Counted from the stretch's first letter, positions 32,501 through 41,335 are shown. The stretch: 64,000 bases of DNA from Clostridiales bacterium (GCA_021202515.1 JAJQCW010000057.1:21296-85295), one strand, 5' to 3'. Translations and numbers: made by a program. Notes: generated by a model from the sequence alone, not told the origin.

Positions 32501-33955
32501 GTCAGCTTCGGCTGCGGCCACGACGCCATTTTGTCTGACGAGATCAGCCGTATTCTTACCGAGAGCGGGGGCAAGTCCCCGCTGATCCTCAAGGTGGACG
32601 AGAGCGACGCCACCGGCTCCCTGGGAATCCGCATCCAGTCCTTCCTGGAGACCATTGAAATCAAGCGGCGGGACGCCCGACTGCGGGAGAATATGCTGCA
32701 CTGGTATAAAGAGTTGCCCGAACCCAGCCCGACCAAATTCTACAAGCAGGACAAGAAAACCCGCACCATCCTGGTCCCCAATATTTCCAAAGAGGTGTCC
32801 GTCCTGCTCTCCGCCATCATGGAGAAGGAGCATTATAAGGTTCAGACGCTGCCCATCGGCGGACGGGAGCAAATCGCGCTGGGCAAGAAGTATGTCCACA
32901 ACGACATCTGTTTCCCCTGCCAGATGGTGATCGGGGAGCTTATCAGCGCCTTGCAGGAGGGACACTACCGGCAGGACGAAGTGGCCGTGGCGATGGTGAA
33001 GTTCCAGTGCGACTGCCGGATGTCCCACTATGCGGGGCTGCTGCGCAAGGGCCTGGACAGAGCTGGGTTCACGGAGGTCCCCATCGTCACCACGGACATG
33101 GGCGACACAAAGGAGATGCACCCCGGCGTAGCCGTCCTTGGGGTCAGCGCGGTCTGGGAGGCAGTCTGGACGTTTCTGATGCTGGACATCCTCACCGACC
33201 TGTGCCGGAAGATACGTCCCTATGAGCTGCATCCCGGCGAGACGGACGAGGTTTATCAGGACTGCGTCGCGCAGATCGCAGAAGGCATCCGCGGCGGCGT
33301 AGGCAGCGCCCGGCGTGCTTTTGCCCACTGTATCGACCAGATGGGGCAGATCCCCTATGACCGGAGCCACCTGAAGCCAAAGGTGTTCGTCACCGGCGAG
33401 CTGCTGGTGACCTACCACCCAGGCTCCAACTTCAACATCGAGCGGTATTTGGAGGCCAACGGCATGGAGACGGCCTTTCCCAGAATCACCGACCAGCTAC
33501 GAAAGGATTTCCGGGCGACGGAGTGTGAAATCAAGGACTACCACGCCAACATCCCGCCCTATCCCCAACTGGTGGAGGGCCTGTTTGACTATGTGCAAAG
33601 GCAGTTGGAGAAGGTCGCCGTCCGGCACCCGCTCTATGAATACGCCAAAAAGCCTAAGGAGCTGTATCAGGAGGTCAACGACATCATCCCGGAGACGCTG
33701 AGCTGCGGCGAGGGCTGGCTGATGGCGGCGGAAATCGCCCACAACGCCAAAGAGGGCGTCAAATCCTTCATCATTTTGCAGCCCTTTGGCTGCCTGCCCA
33801 ACCATGTCTGTGGCCGGGGCGTCATCAAGCGGCTCAAGGAGGAGTATCCAGGCATCTCCATCCTGCCGCTGGATTTGGACCCGGACACCAGCTATGCCAA
33901 CGTGGAGAACCGTCTGCAAATGCTCATCATGAATCATGGGGCGCAGGGAGCGTAG
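29594..33955 (+). CDS. PlsA-like giant protein: two activase ATPase domains, DUF2229 and dehydratase-like domain (probable plasmalogen synthase)
   Basis: A 1453-aa cytosolic protein. Two ASKHA ATPase domains of the HgdC/BadFG activase type: GIDVGSTTVK (11), GGQDAKVVFF, CAGGTGAFIDE, and again GIDSGSTTSKF (342), GGQDMKAIWL, CSSGCGSFLEN. Then DUF2229 (from about 694) and a HgdB-like dehydratase domain (from about 1055, cysteines in NDICFPCQM and FQCDCRMSHY) to the end. As I recall, this architecture is that of PlsA of Clostridium perfringens, which makes plasmalogens from diacyl lipids in anaerobes. Flanking PlsC-type genes fit a lipid role. A 2-hydroxyacyl-CoA dehydratase system is the alternative, but no dehydratase or CoA-transferase is near. 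Start GTG 29594 after AGGAAGG. The last codons lie in a repeat. Confidence 0.85.
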   Translation: MEETVKTLRLGIDVGSTTVKVVVTDPETGKMLHARYVRHNARQQETVESLLREAAGLFPAAQFRAAVCGSGGRPIAQKLGVPYIQEVVANSAAVRALYPNVKTAVELGGQDAKVVFFYYDEQKGQLQTSDMRMNGSCAGGTGAFIDEVAALLNVEPEQFEVLAEQGRTVYDISGRCGVFAKTDIQPLLLSGARKEDIALSTFHAIVKQTIGGLAQGLELTAPIIFEGGPLTFHPTLMRVFVERLHLSENDVVRPEHPETIVAYGTAIAIDQLFPNEGDTATLGELLERLAQSEETSSADEDVQKPFFPSWEAQQTFQARHDWELKDLCQPMPVNGELRVWLGIDSGSTTSKFVLLDEEERVIDRFYANNKGEPLLVVRDGLNALKRKYDAQGTKLTVLGLGTTGYGEQLLAQAFGADYHTVETVAHAMGCTQYYPEATFLLDIGGQDMKAIWLEDGIITNIMLNEACSSGCGSFLENFAVNLNLPVEKIAEAAFRSEAPAHLGSRCTVFMNSTIINEQRRGKGPDDIMAGLCRSIIENVFTKVVRISNTAQLGDCIVVQGGTFRNRAVLRALEEYLGAEVKLAPYPGEMGAIGAALAVKRQVAESGYGHGSSSSFIGFDAVERFNYETQTGVPCLGCGNRCNRTIVRFSTGKQWISGNRCEKGAAEAQDSSAPEKPAKEKPADLFAEREKLLFQDYPYQQAAPDKGEVVGLPRVLEFWDSMPFWSTFFRSLGYQVKFSHKSSRKLYEQGLQYVASDTVCFPAKLVHGHIMDLAQAGVDCIFFPYVMHMPPEGVDKLSPYVCSVLQGYPMVVRNSQDPARGGKVVFDTPVFHWFAEKDRKKQICRYAVETLGVTKGEAESAFRDGEQALCTFRNALTGRGEEVLRQVHENGSYAVVLAGRPYHTDPFICHDIFKRFEERGVPVLTVDSLPHLSEQDLKNTTIEITNNFHTRMLEGAMVAAKDPALEYVQIVSFGCGHDAILSDEISRILTESGGKSPLILKVDESDATGSLGIRIQSFLETIEIKRRDARLRENMLHWYKELPEPSPTKFYKQDKKTRTILVPNISKEVSVLLSAIMEKEHYKVQTLPIGGREQIALGKKYVHNDICFPCQMVIGELISALQEGHYRQDEVAVAMVKFQCDCRMSHYAGLLRKGLDRAGFTEVPIVTTDMGDTKEMHPGVAVLGVSAVWEAVWTFLMLDILTDLCRKIRPYELHPGETDEVYQDCVAQIAEGIRGGVGSARRAFAHCIDQMGQIPYDRSHLKPKVFVTGELLVTYHPGSNFNIERYLEANGMETAFPRITDQLRKDFRATECEIKDYHANIPPYPQLVEGLFDYVQRQLEKVAVRHPLYEYAKKPKELYQEVNDIIPETLSCGEGWLMAAEIAHNAKEGVKSFIILQPFGCLPNHVCGRGVIKRLKEEYPGISILPLDLDPDTSYANVENRLQMLIMNHGAQGA

Positions 33956-34016
33956 CGCAGGGAGAAGCGCAGCTTCGGAAGTACCCCTTGAGGGTAGAAG
34001 TGCCTCTTGAGGGTAG
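33943..34016 (+). repeat. Family 1 module at the 3' end of the PlsA-like gene
   Basis: CAGGGAGCGTAG supplies the last two codons and the stop of the PlsA-like gene, followed by GGAGAAGCGCAGCTTCGGAAG, TACCCCTTGAGGGTA and a second GCCTCTTGAGGGTA hairpin. It matches the in-frame insert at 27705. Confidence 0.75.
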
Positions 34017-34077
34017 AGCAGGCCGCCGCCAGTTGAGGAGGGAACGTCCCTTCTGGTCCTTACACCAAGGTAAAACG

Positions 34078-34120
34078 AACGAGCGAGAACTTTCTACAGG
34101 GAAGTCCTCGCTCGTTTTTT
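34078..34120 (+). terminator. Terminator of the GT8-PlsA-like operon
   Basis: A 10-bp stem AACGAGCGAG/CTCGCTCGTT followed by T6 on the plus strand, between convergent genes. Confidence 0.85.
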
Positions 34121-34127
34121 GGCTCTC

Positions 34128-34934
34128 TTATTTGTCCATTGTCCCGTTTTCCTCCGCCGCCGGACGGTACTCCACATACACATAGGTACTCTGCTCGCTC
34201 CGCTTCTGCATACAGGCGTAAACCTGAGCCCGCAGCGCTTCCTTTTGCGCCTGGGGCGAGAGGTTGGCGTCAGCGTAAAATGGGCCGTCCAGATATACGG
34301 TAGTTCTCGGCTTTTTCGAGAACCTTCGGCGCTGGTAAGTGGTGGTCATGCAAAAGGCCGGGACCTCGTTTTTGACTACGTAGTCGAATGAGGTGGCAGG
34401 GTACGGCCTGATTTGGGTGCAGTACGGCCAGACGTGCTGTTCCGGGTAAACGACGACGCAGTTGTTTTCCCGCAGCCGCTGGCGGACCGCGCCGAGGAAT
34501 TTTTTCATCTGCCGGAAGTCCGCTGGAATCGGCAGCGCGCCCATCCACGGCAGCAGCGCGCCAATGACCGGAATCCCCAGGTTGGCAGGGCTTGCAATCG
34601 TGTAGCACCGTTTGGGGGCGCATACCAGGCCGGGGACAAACACATCTCCGATGGGCTGCGTGTGGTTGCCATAGACCACTGCGCCGGTAGTGCGATAGTC
34701 CTTCATGTCAACGGCCCTGACGATTTTCAGGTGGAGGACGAGCTTCCCGTAGAGCAGCGCGAACAGGTAGCCGATGGCGTACAAAACTGGCCGGGCGAAT
34801 CTGGCCCCTTTGCTCTCCCGTATCCAGACATAATCATCTGGCAAAGTGTGCTCCTGGTCGGAGCTTTCTACGAAGTCGTCCTGGAGCGTTTTGTAATATC
34901 GGATTTGTTTCTTAGACGGCATTTCTGTTTTCAT
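34128..34934 (-). CDS. Second PlsC-family acyltransferase
   Basis: A 268-aa acyltransferase-like protein with a hydrophobic segment (FARPVLYAIGYLFALLYGKLVL, about 45-66). The catalytic box reads GNHTQPIGD, spacing His and Asp by five residues and not the standard four, which may alter activity or reflect an alternative Asp. VVYPEQHVWPY parallels the PEQEMW motif of the acyltransferase at 28697, so the two are paralogs of one subfamily. It is convergent with the PlsA-like operon and has its own promoter. ATG 34934 follows GGAAAGGACC; the track start is 33 codons too early. Role in phospholipid or plasmalogen acyl remodelling is inferred. Confidence 0.75.
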   Translation of the reverse strand: MKTEMPSKKQIRYYKTLQDDFVESSDQEHTLPDDYVWIRESKGARFARPVLYAIGYLFALLYGKLVLHLKIVRAVDMKDYRTTGAVVYGNHTQPIGDVFVPGLVCAPKRCYTIASPANLGIPVIGALLPWMGALPIPADFRQMKKFLGAVRQRLRENNCVVVYPEQHVWPYCTQIRPYPATSFDYVVKNEVPAFCMTTTYQRRRFSKKPRTTVYLDGPFYADANLSPQAQKEALRAQVYACMQKRSEQSTYVYVEYRPAAEENGTMDK

Positions 34935-35077
34935 CTCGGTCCTTTCCAAAGGGAGTTCAGTGATGGCGAAATTGGAAAGGCTCAAAAGCGAGTCTCCTCC
35001 TGGCTTGCTGTTCGTCTGAGTATAGTATATCACAAGCAGCGGTCATTTGGTGAACCGGAGCAGATTTTTTCATCTAT

Positions 35078-35106
35078 ATTATAATCTTCATGAGCTTCCC
35101 GTCCAA
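35078..35106 (-). promoter_or_regulatory. Promoter of the second PlsC-family gene
   Basis: On the minus strand TTGGAC (35106-35101), 17-nt spacer, TATAAT (35083-35078). Confidence 0.7.
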
Positions 35107-35331
35107 TATCAGTGTGCCTGAACGGTCAGCGGCCAAAGAGTTGTGCGTACCGTTCCCTGACCGCTGCATTGCAATTGAAAATGGGAAATTCTACAGGACA
35201 GTGGAAAAGTTACCCCTGCCAAAACGCGCCCCAAAATGAAAAAACGGGGGATGTCCCTCGAAAAAAATCGGAGAAAAGCAAATTTTCCTGGGCATTCTTT
35301 GAAATTCCCCCTTTTTTCTTGGCGCAGTTTA

Positions 35332-35340
35332 TGGTATAAT
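35332..35340 (+). promoter_or_regulatory. Extended -10 promoter of secA
   Basis: TGGTATAAT, an extended -10 with consensus TATAAT, 63 bp before secA; the -35 region is only T-rich. Confidence 0.6.
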
Positions 35341-35402
35341 GCCCCCTGTATGAATACCCCTCTCTTTCTCAAGAGGGATCAAGATAGAAAGGAACATCAC
35401 TT

Positions 35403-38345
35403 ATGGGTGTGCTTAAAACATTGTTTGGCAGCAATTCCAAGCGGGAGGTCAAGAAGATCCTCCCCATTGTGGATAAAATCGAATCCATGGCCGACGAGTA
35501 CAAGGCCCTCAGCGACGCGGAGCTGCGGGCCAAGACCGACGAGTTCAAGGCACGTCTTGCCGACGGCGAAACGCTGGACGAGCTTCTCCCGGAGGCGTTT
35601 GCCACCTGCCGGGAGGCGGCGGACCGCGTGCTGGGTCTGCGGCCCTACCGGGTGCAGCTCATCGGCGGCATCATCCTCCATCAGGGCCGTATCGCCGAGA
35701 TGAAAACCGGTGAAGGCAAGACCCTGGTGGCCACCCTGCCCGCTTACCTGAACGCGCTGGCCGGGAACGGCGTCCATATCGTCACCGTCAACGACTACCT
35801 GGCCAAGCGCGACTCCGAGTGGATGGGCAAGGTCTACCGGTTCCTGGGCCTGAATGTGGGCCTCATCGTCCACGGCCTGACCAAAAAGGAGCGCCAGGAC
35901 GCCTATGCCGCCGACATCACCTATGGCACCAACAACGAGATCGGTTTCGATTACCTGCGGGACAACATGGCGGTCTATGACCGGGACGTGGTGCAGCGTC
36001 ACCTGTCCTTCGCCATCGTGGACGAGGTGGACTCCATCCTCATCGACGAGGCCCGTACCCCCCTCATCATCTCCGGCAGGGGCGAGGAATCCACCCAGCT
36101 CTACCAGCAGGCGGACCTGTTCGCCAAGAGCCTGGACTGCTACACCATCGCTGAGACTGAGGACAAGGAAATCGACGAGACCGTCGAGCAGAATTACGAC
36201 TACGTGGTGGAGGAAAAGCGCAAGACCGCTACCCTGACCGCCCGCGGCATCGCCAAGGCGGAACAGTTCTTCCATGTGGACAACCTGGCCGACGAGGACA
36301 ACACCACCCTGAACCACCACATCAACCAGGCCATCCGCGCCCGGGGCGTGATGAAGAAGGACATCGACTATGTGGTGAAGGACAACCAGATCATCATCGT
36401 GGACGAGTTCACCGGCCGACTGATGTTTGGCCGCCGGTTCAACGAGGGCCTGCACCAGGCCATCGAAGCCAAGGAAGCCGTCAAGGTTCAGAACGAGTCC
36501 AAGACCCTGGCCACCATCACCTTTCAGAACTTCTTCCGGCTGTACGACAAGCTCTCCGGCATGACCGGCACCGCCATGACCGAGGAGGACGAGTTCAGCT
36601 CCATCTACAACCTGGACATCGTGGAGATCCCCACCAACAAGCCCGTCATCCGCAAGGACAACCCCGACGTGGTTTACAAGACCGAGGAGGGCAAGTACCG
36701 CGCCATCGTCGCCCAGATTCAGGAGTGCTATGACCGCAGCCAGCCCGTGCTGGTGGGTACCGTCTCCATCGAGAAGTCCGAGCACCTGTCCAAGCTGCTG
36801 CGCAAGGCGGGCATCCCCCACAACGTCCTCAACGCCAAGAACCACGAGAAGGAAGCCGAGATCATCGCTCAGGCCGGCAAGCTGAAAACCGTCACCGTGG
36901 CCACCAACATGGCTGGCCGTGGTACGGATATCATGCTGGGCGGCAACGCCGAGTACCTGGCCAAGGCCGACCTGCGCCGGGCCGGTTACAACGGCGAGGT
37001 CATCGCCGAGGCCACCGGCTACGCCGACACCAACAACGAGGACGTGCTGGCCGCCCGAAAGATGTTCGTGGAGAGCCAGGCCAAGTATAAGGCTGAGATC
37101 GCGGATGAGGCCCAGCAGGTTTGCGACGTGGGCGGCCTGTTCATCCTGGGCACCGAGCGCCACGAGGCCCGTCGTATCGACAACCAGCTCCGTGGTCGTT
37201 CCGGTCGTCAGGGCGACCCCGGCGAGAGCCGCTTCTTCCTGTCTCTGGAGGACGACATCCTCCGTCTCTTTGGGTCTGATAAGATCCAGAAGATGATGGA
37301 CAACCTGAACATCGACGAGGACACCCCCATCGACGCGAAAATGCTGTCCAACGCCATCGAAAAGGCCCAGATGAAGGTGGAGTCCCGGAACTTCCAGACC
37401 CGTAAGAACGTGCTGGACTACGATGACGTGATGAACACCCAGCGGGAGGTCATCTACGCCGACCGGCGCAAGGTGCTGGCCGGGGAGAACATGAAGGACA
37501 GCATCCTGGAGATGATCTCCGCCAGCATCACCAACGCCATCAACGCCAAGGTGGGCGAGCAGCACCACCTGACCGTGGAGGACTTCCAGGACGCCATCGA
37601 GAAATACCGCGCCATGTTCCTGACGGCGGACGAGCTGAACTACACCGAGGAGGAAATGGCCCAGAAGACCCCGGAGGAGTTGATCGAGGCGGTCAAGGCC
37701 CGCGCGCTGGACATCTACGCCCAGAAAGAGGCCATTGTCAACGAGAAGATGCCCGGCGACGGCGGTATGCGGGAGGCCGAGCGCGTCATCCTGCTGGGCG
37801 TCGTGGACGAGTACTGGATGGAACACCTGGACGCCATGGACGACCTGAAGCAGAGCATCCGGCTCCGGGCCTACGGCCAGGAGGACCCGGTGGTCGCCTT
37901 CAAGAAGGCTGGCTTCGAGGCCTTTGAACTGATGATGGACGAGATCCGGGAGGAGACGGTGCGCCGCCTGTACCTGTTCCGGCTGCGGGAGCGCTCCCTC
38001 CAGCGGCGGGCGGTGGCCCGTGTCACCTCCGAGGGCCGCGGTTACACCAACGCCGCCACTGACCCCCGTACCCAGAACATCCAGACCCGCGGCGTGGCCC
38101 GCCGTCAGGCGGCTCCCACCGATGCGGAGCACGGCAAGGTGGACAAAGTCGCCGCCAACGAGTCCGAAAAGCCCAAGCGGATGCCCATCGTGAAGGGCGC
38201 CAAGGTGGGTCCCAACGACCCCTGCCCCTGCGGTTCCGGCCTGAAGTTCAAGAAGTGCCACGGCAAAAACGGCGCTAAGCGCTACATCCCCGACGAGGTG
38301 GACGAGGCCGCCCAGGAGGCCGTCAGCGAGAACAAGGAAGCCTGA
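35403..38345 (+). CDS. secA: Preprotein translocase ATPase SecA
   Basis: A 980-aa motor that pushes unfolded preproteins through SecYEG. Walker [12 protein letters not shown] at residues 100-110, [21 protein letters not shown] as the DEAD-like motif II, preprotein cross-linking domain in the middle, [10 protein letters not shown] and [21 protein letters not shown] in motor domain 2, helical scaffold [20 protein letters not shown], and a C-terminal zinc-binding SEC-C motif [14 protein letters not shown]. Length is larger than the Bacillus protein (about 840 aa), mainly in the ATPase 2 insert and tail. Own promoter; no accessory SecA partner nearby. ATG 35403 follows GAAAGGAACATCACTT. Confidence 0.98.
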   Translation: MGVLKTLFGSNSKREVKKILPIVDKIESMADEYKALSDAELRAKTDEFKARLADGETLDELLPEAFATCREAADRVLGLRPYRVQLIGGIILHQGRIAEMKTGEGKTLVATLPAYLNALAGNGVHIVTVNDYLAKRDSEWMGKVYRFLGLNVGLIVHGLTKKERQDAYAADITYGTNNEIGFDYLRDNMAVYDRDVVQRHLSFAIVDEVDSILIDEARTPLIISGRGEESTQLYQQADLFAKSLDCYTIAETEDKEIDETVEQNYDYVVEEKRKTATLTARGIAKAEQFFHVDNLADEDNTTLNHHINQAIRARGVMKKDIDYVVKDNQIIIVDEFTGRLMFGRRFNEGLHQAIEAKEAVKVQNESKTLATITFQNFFRLYDKLSGMTGTAMTEEDEFSSIYNLDIVEIPTNKPVIRKDNPDVVYKTEEGKYRAIVAQIQECYDRSQPVLVGTVSIEKSEHLSKLLRKAGIPHNVLNAKNHEKEAEIIAQAGKLKTVTVATNMAGRGTDIMLGGNAEYLAKADLRRAGYNGEVIAEATGYADTNNEDVLAARKMFVESQAKYKAEIADEAQQVCDVGGLFILGTERHEARRIDNQLRGRSGRQGDPGESRFFLSLEDDILRLFGSDKIQKMMDNLNIDEDTPIDAKMLSNAIEKAQMKVESRNFQTRKNVLDYDDVMNTQREVIYADRRKVLAGENMKDSILEMISASITNAINAKVGEQHHLTVEDFQDAIEKYRAMFLTADELNYTEEEMAQKTPEELIEAVKARALDIYAQKEAIVNEKMPGDGGMREAERVILLGVVDEYWMEHLDAMDDLKQSIRLRAYGQEDPVVAFKKAGFEAFELMMDEIREETVRRLYLFRLRERSLQRRAVARVTSEGRGYTNAATDPRTQNIQTRGVARRQAAPTDAEHGKVDKVAANESEKPKRMPIVKGAKVGPNDPCPCGSGLKFKKCHGKNGAKRYIPDEVDEAAQEAVSENKEA

Positions 38346-38409
38346 GAACGGCGCCTGGTTGTCCCTTCGGATGTTTCTTCTATGAGTAAGCTGGCCAGTT
38401 TCTGAGTAC

Positions 38410-38582
38410 TGTTATTCAAAAAATTAGCAATTAGCAATGTGCAGTGTGCAATGATATGGAAACCCAATCATCTTCTATCGCCTTGCGGCGAGGGGGGCGA
38501 ACTGTTTTCCAAACCGTTCCTGTGAGGACTGCGGCTGAAACCCCAGTCATTGCACATTGCGAATTGCACATTGCACATTGAC
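38410..38582. repeat. Inverted pair of GCAATGTGCAAT repeats
   Basis: ATTAGCAATTAGCAATGTGC...GTGCAATGA on the left and TCATTGCACATTGC...AATTGCACATTGCAC on the right face each other across about 90 bp that holds a CGCCTTGCGGCG hairpin. No ORF inside. Confidence 0.6.
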
Positions 38583-38597
38583 CAAAGCCAATTTTTT

Positions 38598-38630
38598 CAG
38601 CCGCAGGCGGTTTGTCTGCGGCTGTCTTTT
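38598..38630 (+). terminator. Terminator-like hairpin before pgeF
   Basis: CAGCCGCAG/CTGCGGCTG, 9-bp stem, then TCTTTT, ending 18 bp before the pgeF start codon. It can end secA read-through; being so close to the start it might also act as an attenuator. Confidence 0.55.
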
Positions 38631-38647
38631 ACGCGGAAGGAGACGCG

Positions 38648-39463
38648 ATGTATTTTATCCACAGACAGGGGGAAGCCGGTCCCGATTGGCTCAGCGCGGA
38701 GGGCCTCACCGACGAGGGCGCGACCCACGGCTTCTCCACCCGGCTGGGCGGGGTCAGCGAAGGACACCTCGCCAGCCTGAACCTGGGCATTGCCCGCGGG
38801 GACGACCCGGCCAACGTCCGGGAGAACTACCGCCGCTTCTGCGGCGCGCTGGGCGCTCGAATGGACAAAATGGTCTTTTCCCACCAGGTCCACGGGGACG
38901 AGATCCGGGTCTGCACCCTGGCGGACGCAGGAAAAGGGCTGGACCGCCCCCGGGACTACGAGGCCGACGGGCTGGTGACGGACGTCCCCGGCCTGCCGCT
39001 GATGATTTTCTCCGCCGACTGCATCCCCATCCTGTTCTATGACCCGGCGCGCCGGGTGGTGGGGGCCTGCCACGCCGGTTGGCGGGGCACCGCCCTGGGT
39101 ATCGCCGGGAAAACCGTGCGGACCATGGCGGCGGTCTACGGCTGCCGCCCGGCGGACATTCGCTGCGCCATTGGGCCGGGTATCTCCCGCTGCTGCTTCG
39201 AGACCCACGGCGATGTGCCCCAGGCCATGGAGCGGGCCATAGGCGCGGCGGCTGCGGCCCCGTTCATCGACCTGCTGCCGGGCGGCAAGTTTCGGGTGGA
39301 TTTGAAGGGGATCAATGGTTACTGGCTTGAAAAAGCCGGGGTTTTGCCGGAAAAAATCGTTATTTCTGACGATTGCACCTCCTGTCATCCTGATATATAC
39401 TGGAGCCATAGGCACACCGGCCCTGCACGGGGGTCGATGGCTGCCATCATTCAACTGTTGTAA
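38648..39463 (+). CDS. pgeF: PgeF/YfiH-family multicopper-type purine nucleoside phosphorylase (laccase domain)
   Basis: A 271-aa cytosolic protein of the DUF152/YfiH family. Conserved metal-site blocks: FSTRLGGVSEG, FSHQVHGDEI (His), SADCIPILFYD (Cys) and ACHAGWRGT (His). CAIGPGISRCCFE, DDCTSCHPD and SHRHTGPARG follow later. Members act as purine nucleoside phosphorylase/adenosine deaminase-like enzymes and edit UDP-MurNAc-L-Ala. ATG 38648 follows GAAGGAGACGCG. The next gene starts 30 bp later but encodes an unrelated lipoprotein, so cotranscription may be incidental. Confidence 0.92.
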   Translation: MYFIHRQGEAGPDWLSAEGLTDEGATHGFSTRLGGVSEGHLASLNLGIARGDDPANVRENYRRFCGALGARMDKMVFSHQVHGDEIRVCTLADAGKGLDRPRDYEADGLVTDVPGLPLMIFSADCIPILFYDPARRVVGACHAGWRGTALGIAGKTVRTMAAVYGCRPADIRCAIGPGISRCCFETHGDVPQAMERAIGAAAAAPFIDLLPGGKFRVDLKGINGYWLEKAGVLPEKIVISDDCTSCHPDIYWSHRHTGPARGSMAAIIQLL

Positions 39464-39493
39464 GCATTTCTTCCCTGCGTTGAGGTTTCTCCC

Positions 39494-41335
39494 ATGAAAA
39501 AACGTTCGATTCTCTCCCTTGTGCTGGTCCTTTCGATGCTGCTGGGCCTGACGGCCTGCTCCCGTCAGGGGGACAGCTCTGCCGACAGGGACACCTCTGC
39601 CGAAGGCTCGGCGGACGCCTCTGTGGAGGAGGTGGTGGAGGAACCGGAGGAGACGGAAGAGCTGTCCGCCTTCGGCCTGGGGTACTACAAGGGAGTGGGC
39701 ATCAACCCCTACTTTTGCGACAACGCCCAGAACCAGACCATCGCCGGGCTGGTCTATGAGACGCTGTTCGAGGTCAACGAGTCCTTCCAGGCCATCCCAT
39801 GCCTGGCGGAGTCGGTGACGGCGGAGGTGCGCTCCACTGGCACCACCACCATGAAGAGCGACGAGGACGAAGAGAACGAGAAAAATACCGATACCCAGAC
39901 CGGGGACGAGAACACCGAAACCGACCCCGGCACGGACGAGGAAGAGGGCGACGGCTCCGCCAGCGCCGAAGCGCAGGAAAGCACCGAGACCGCCATCACT
40001 ACCTACGAGACGGATGTGACCATCACCCTCCGCAGCGGCGTGACCTTCTCCGACGGCAGCACCATGGACGCGGACGACGTGGTCTATTCCATCGAGCGGG
40101 CCATGGATTCCGACAGCGTCTATTATAACCGCCTCTCCACCGTCACCAACGTGTGGCAGGGCAGCAGCACCACCGTTTACCTGACCATCACCGGGGCCAA
40201 CACCAACGTGGCTGTCTTTTTGGACATCCCCATCGTGAAATATGGCACCGGCGAGGACCTGTTTCCTGTGGGAACGGGGCCGTATATCCCCAAGCGGAAC
40301 AAGAACGGCCTGCCCACCAAACTGACCACCAACACGAGCTGGTGGCAGTTGACGCGGGAGTACGAGGAAGAGGTGGAGAACCTGAACAGCACCAGCGGTT
40401 CAGATACCACCATGCTGGTGACGAAAACCATCACCCAGCCTCTGGAGGAAATCAAAATTTACGCCGTGGAGGACAGCGATGAGCTGGTCTTTGGGTTCAG
40501 CAGCGGCAACGTCTCCGTGGTCTCCACCGATATGACGGGGAACGACTCCCTGACCTACACCGGCAGCTATTCCGTCACTGACTACGCCACCACCAACATG
40601 ATTTACCTGGGGTGTAACACCAGCGAGGGGGCCTGTGCCGACCAGTCCCTCCGGGCTGCCATTTACCGCTCGTTGAACCGGGAGACGTTGGTCACCCGGA
40701 TGCTGGCGGGCCACGCGGAGGCGGCGGTGCTGCCCGTCTCCCCCAGTTCCGCCCTTTACGACGAGGAACTGGCGGCGGAGCTGGCCTATGACCGTTCTGC
40801 GGCGGAGGAGCTGTGCGGGGCGGCAGACCCCGGCTCCACCCTGACCCTGGTGGTCAACTCCAACTCCAGCTTTAAGGTGTCCCTGGCGAAGGAGATCGCC
40901 CAGGAGCTGAAAGATGCGGGGGTGGACGTGGAGGTGGAGACCCTCTCCTGGTCCAAGTACAAAAAAGCCCTGCGAAATGGGGACTACGACCTCTATCTGG
41001 GCGAGGTGAAGATGAAGGGCAACTTCGACCTGACCCAGTTCATCGGCTACGGCGGCAGCCTGAATTACAGCGGCTACTATGACGCCGACCTGTCGGAGCT
41101 GTCCCGGCTGTTCAACTGCGCCAGCAGCGAGGAACGGGCCTCCGCCGCCTCCGAGTTTTATCAGGCGCTGGCGGAGCAGGCTCCGTTTATCCCCGTCTGC
41201 TTCAAGACCTACTCCCTGCTCAGCCGGGAGGGGTATCTGACCAGCCAAAAGCCCACCCAGCAGAATCTGTTTTTCCACTTCTGGGATTGGTCCTTCACCG
41301 AAGAAGCGGTAGAGGCCAGCAAGGGCGAAGAATGA
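39494..41335 (+). CDS. Peptide/nickel-type (SBP family 5) substrate-binding lipoprotein, orphan
   Basis: A 613-aa lipoprotein: signal peptide with LTAC lipobox (Cys22), acidic linker, then the SBP_bac_5 fold with GLVYETLFEVNESFQAIPCLAESV, VTFSDGSTMDADDVVYSIERAM (family signature), VGTGPYIPKR, LRAAIYRSLNRETLVTRML and QAPFIPVCFKTYSL. A strongly acidic Asp/Glu/Thr insert of about 50 residues (about 118-170) interrupts the N-terminal lobe, probably a surface loop. No permease or ATPase genes are adjacent, so it must use a transporter encoded elsewhere. Ligand probably a peptide, by family only. Confidence 0.88.
   Translation: MKKRSILSLVLVLSMLLGLTACSRQGDSSADRDTSAEGSADASVEEVVEEPEETEELSAFGLGYYKGVGINPYFCDNAQNQTIAGLVYETLFEVNESFQAIPCLAESVTAEVRSTGTTTMKSDEDEENEKNTDTQTGDENTETDPGTDEEEGDGSASAEAQESTETAITTYETDVTITLRSGVTFSDGSTMDADDVVYSIERAMDSDSVYYNRLSTVTNVWQGSSTTVYLTITGANTNVAVFLDIPIVKYGTGEDLFPVGTGPYIPKRNKNGLPTKLTTNTSWWQLTREYEEEVENLNSTSGSDTTMLVTKTITQPLEEIKIYAVEDSDELVFGFSSGNVSVVSTDMTGNDSLTYTGSYSVTDYATTNMIYLGCNTSEGACADQSLRAAIYRSLNRETLVTRMLAGHAEAAVLPVSPSSALYDEELAAELAYDRSAAEELCGAADPGSTLTLVVNSNSSFKVSLAKEIAQELKDAGVDVEVETLSWSKYKKALRNGDYDLYLGEVKMKGNFDLTQFIGYGGSLNYSGYYDADLSELSRLFNCASSEERASAASEFYQALAEQAPFIPVCFKTYSLLSREGYLTSQKPTQQNLFFHFWDWSFTEEAVEASKGEE

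Larger units (their letters stand above)
34935..35402. other. Intergenic region between acyltransferase and secA
   Basis: Holds the divergent promoters listed separately. A 10-bp inverted repeat GCAGCGGTCA (35036-35045) / TGACCGCTGC (35158-35167) brackets the minus-strand promoter and could be a paired regulatory site. No ORF or RNA gene is supported. Confidence 0.4.

Noticed and set aside
29594-33955. Benzoyl-CoA reductase or 2-hydroxyglutarate fermentation system
   Set aside because: No separate dehydratase subunits, CoA-transferase or ring-cleavage genes nearby; fused architecture and acyltransferase neighbours fit PlsA better.
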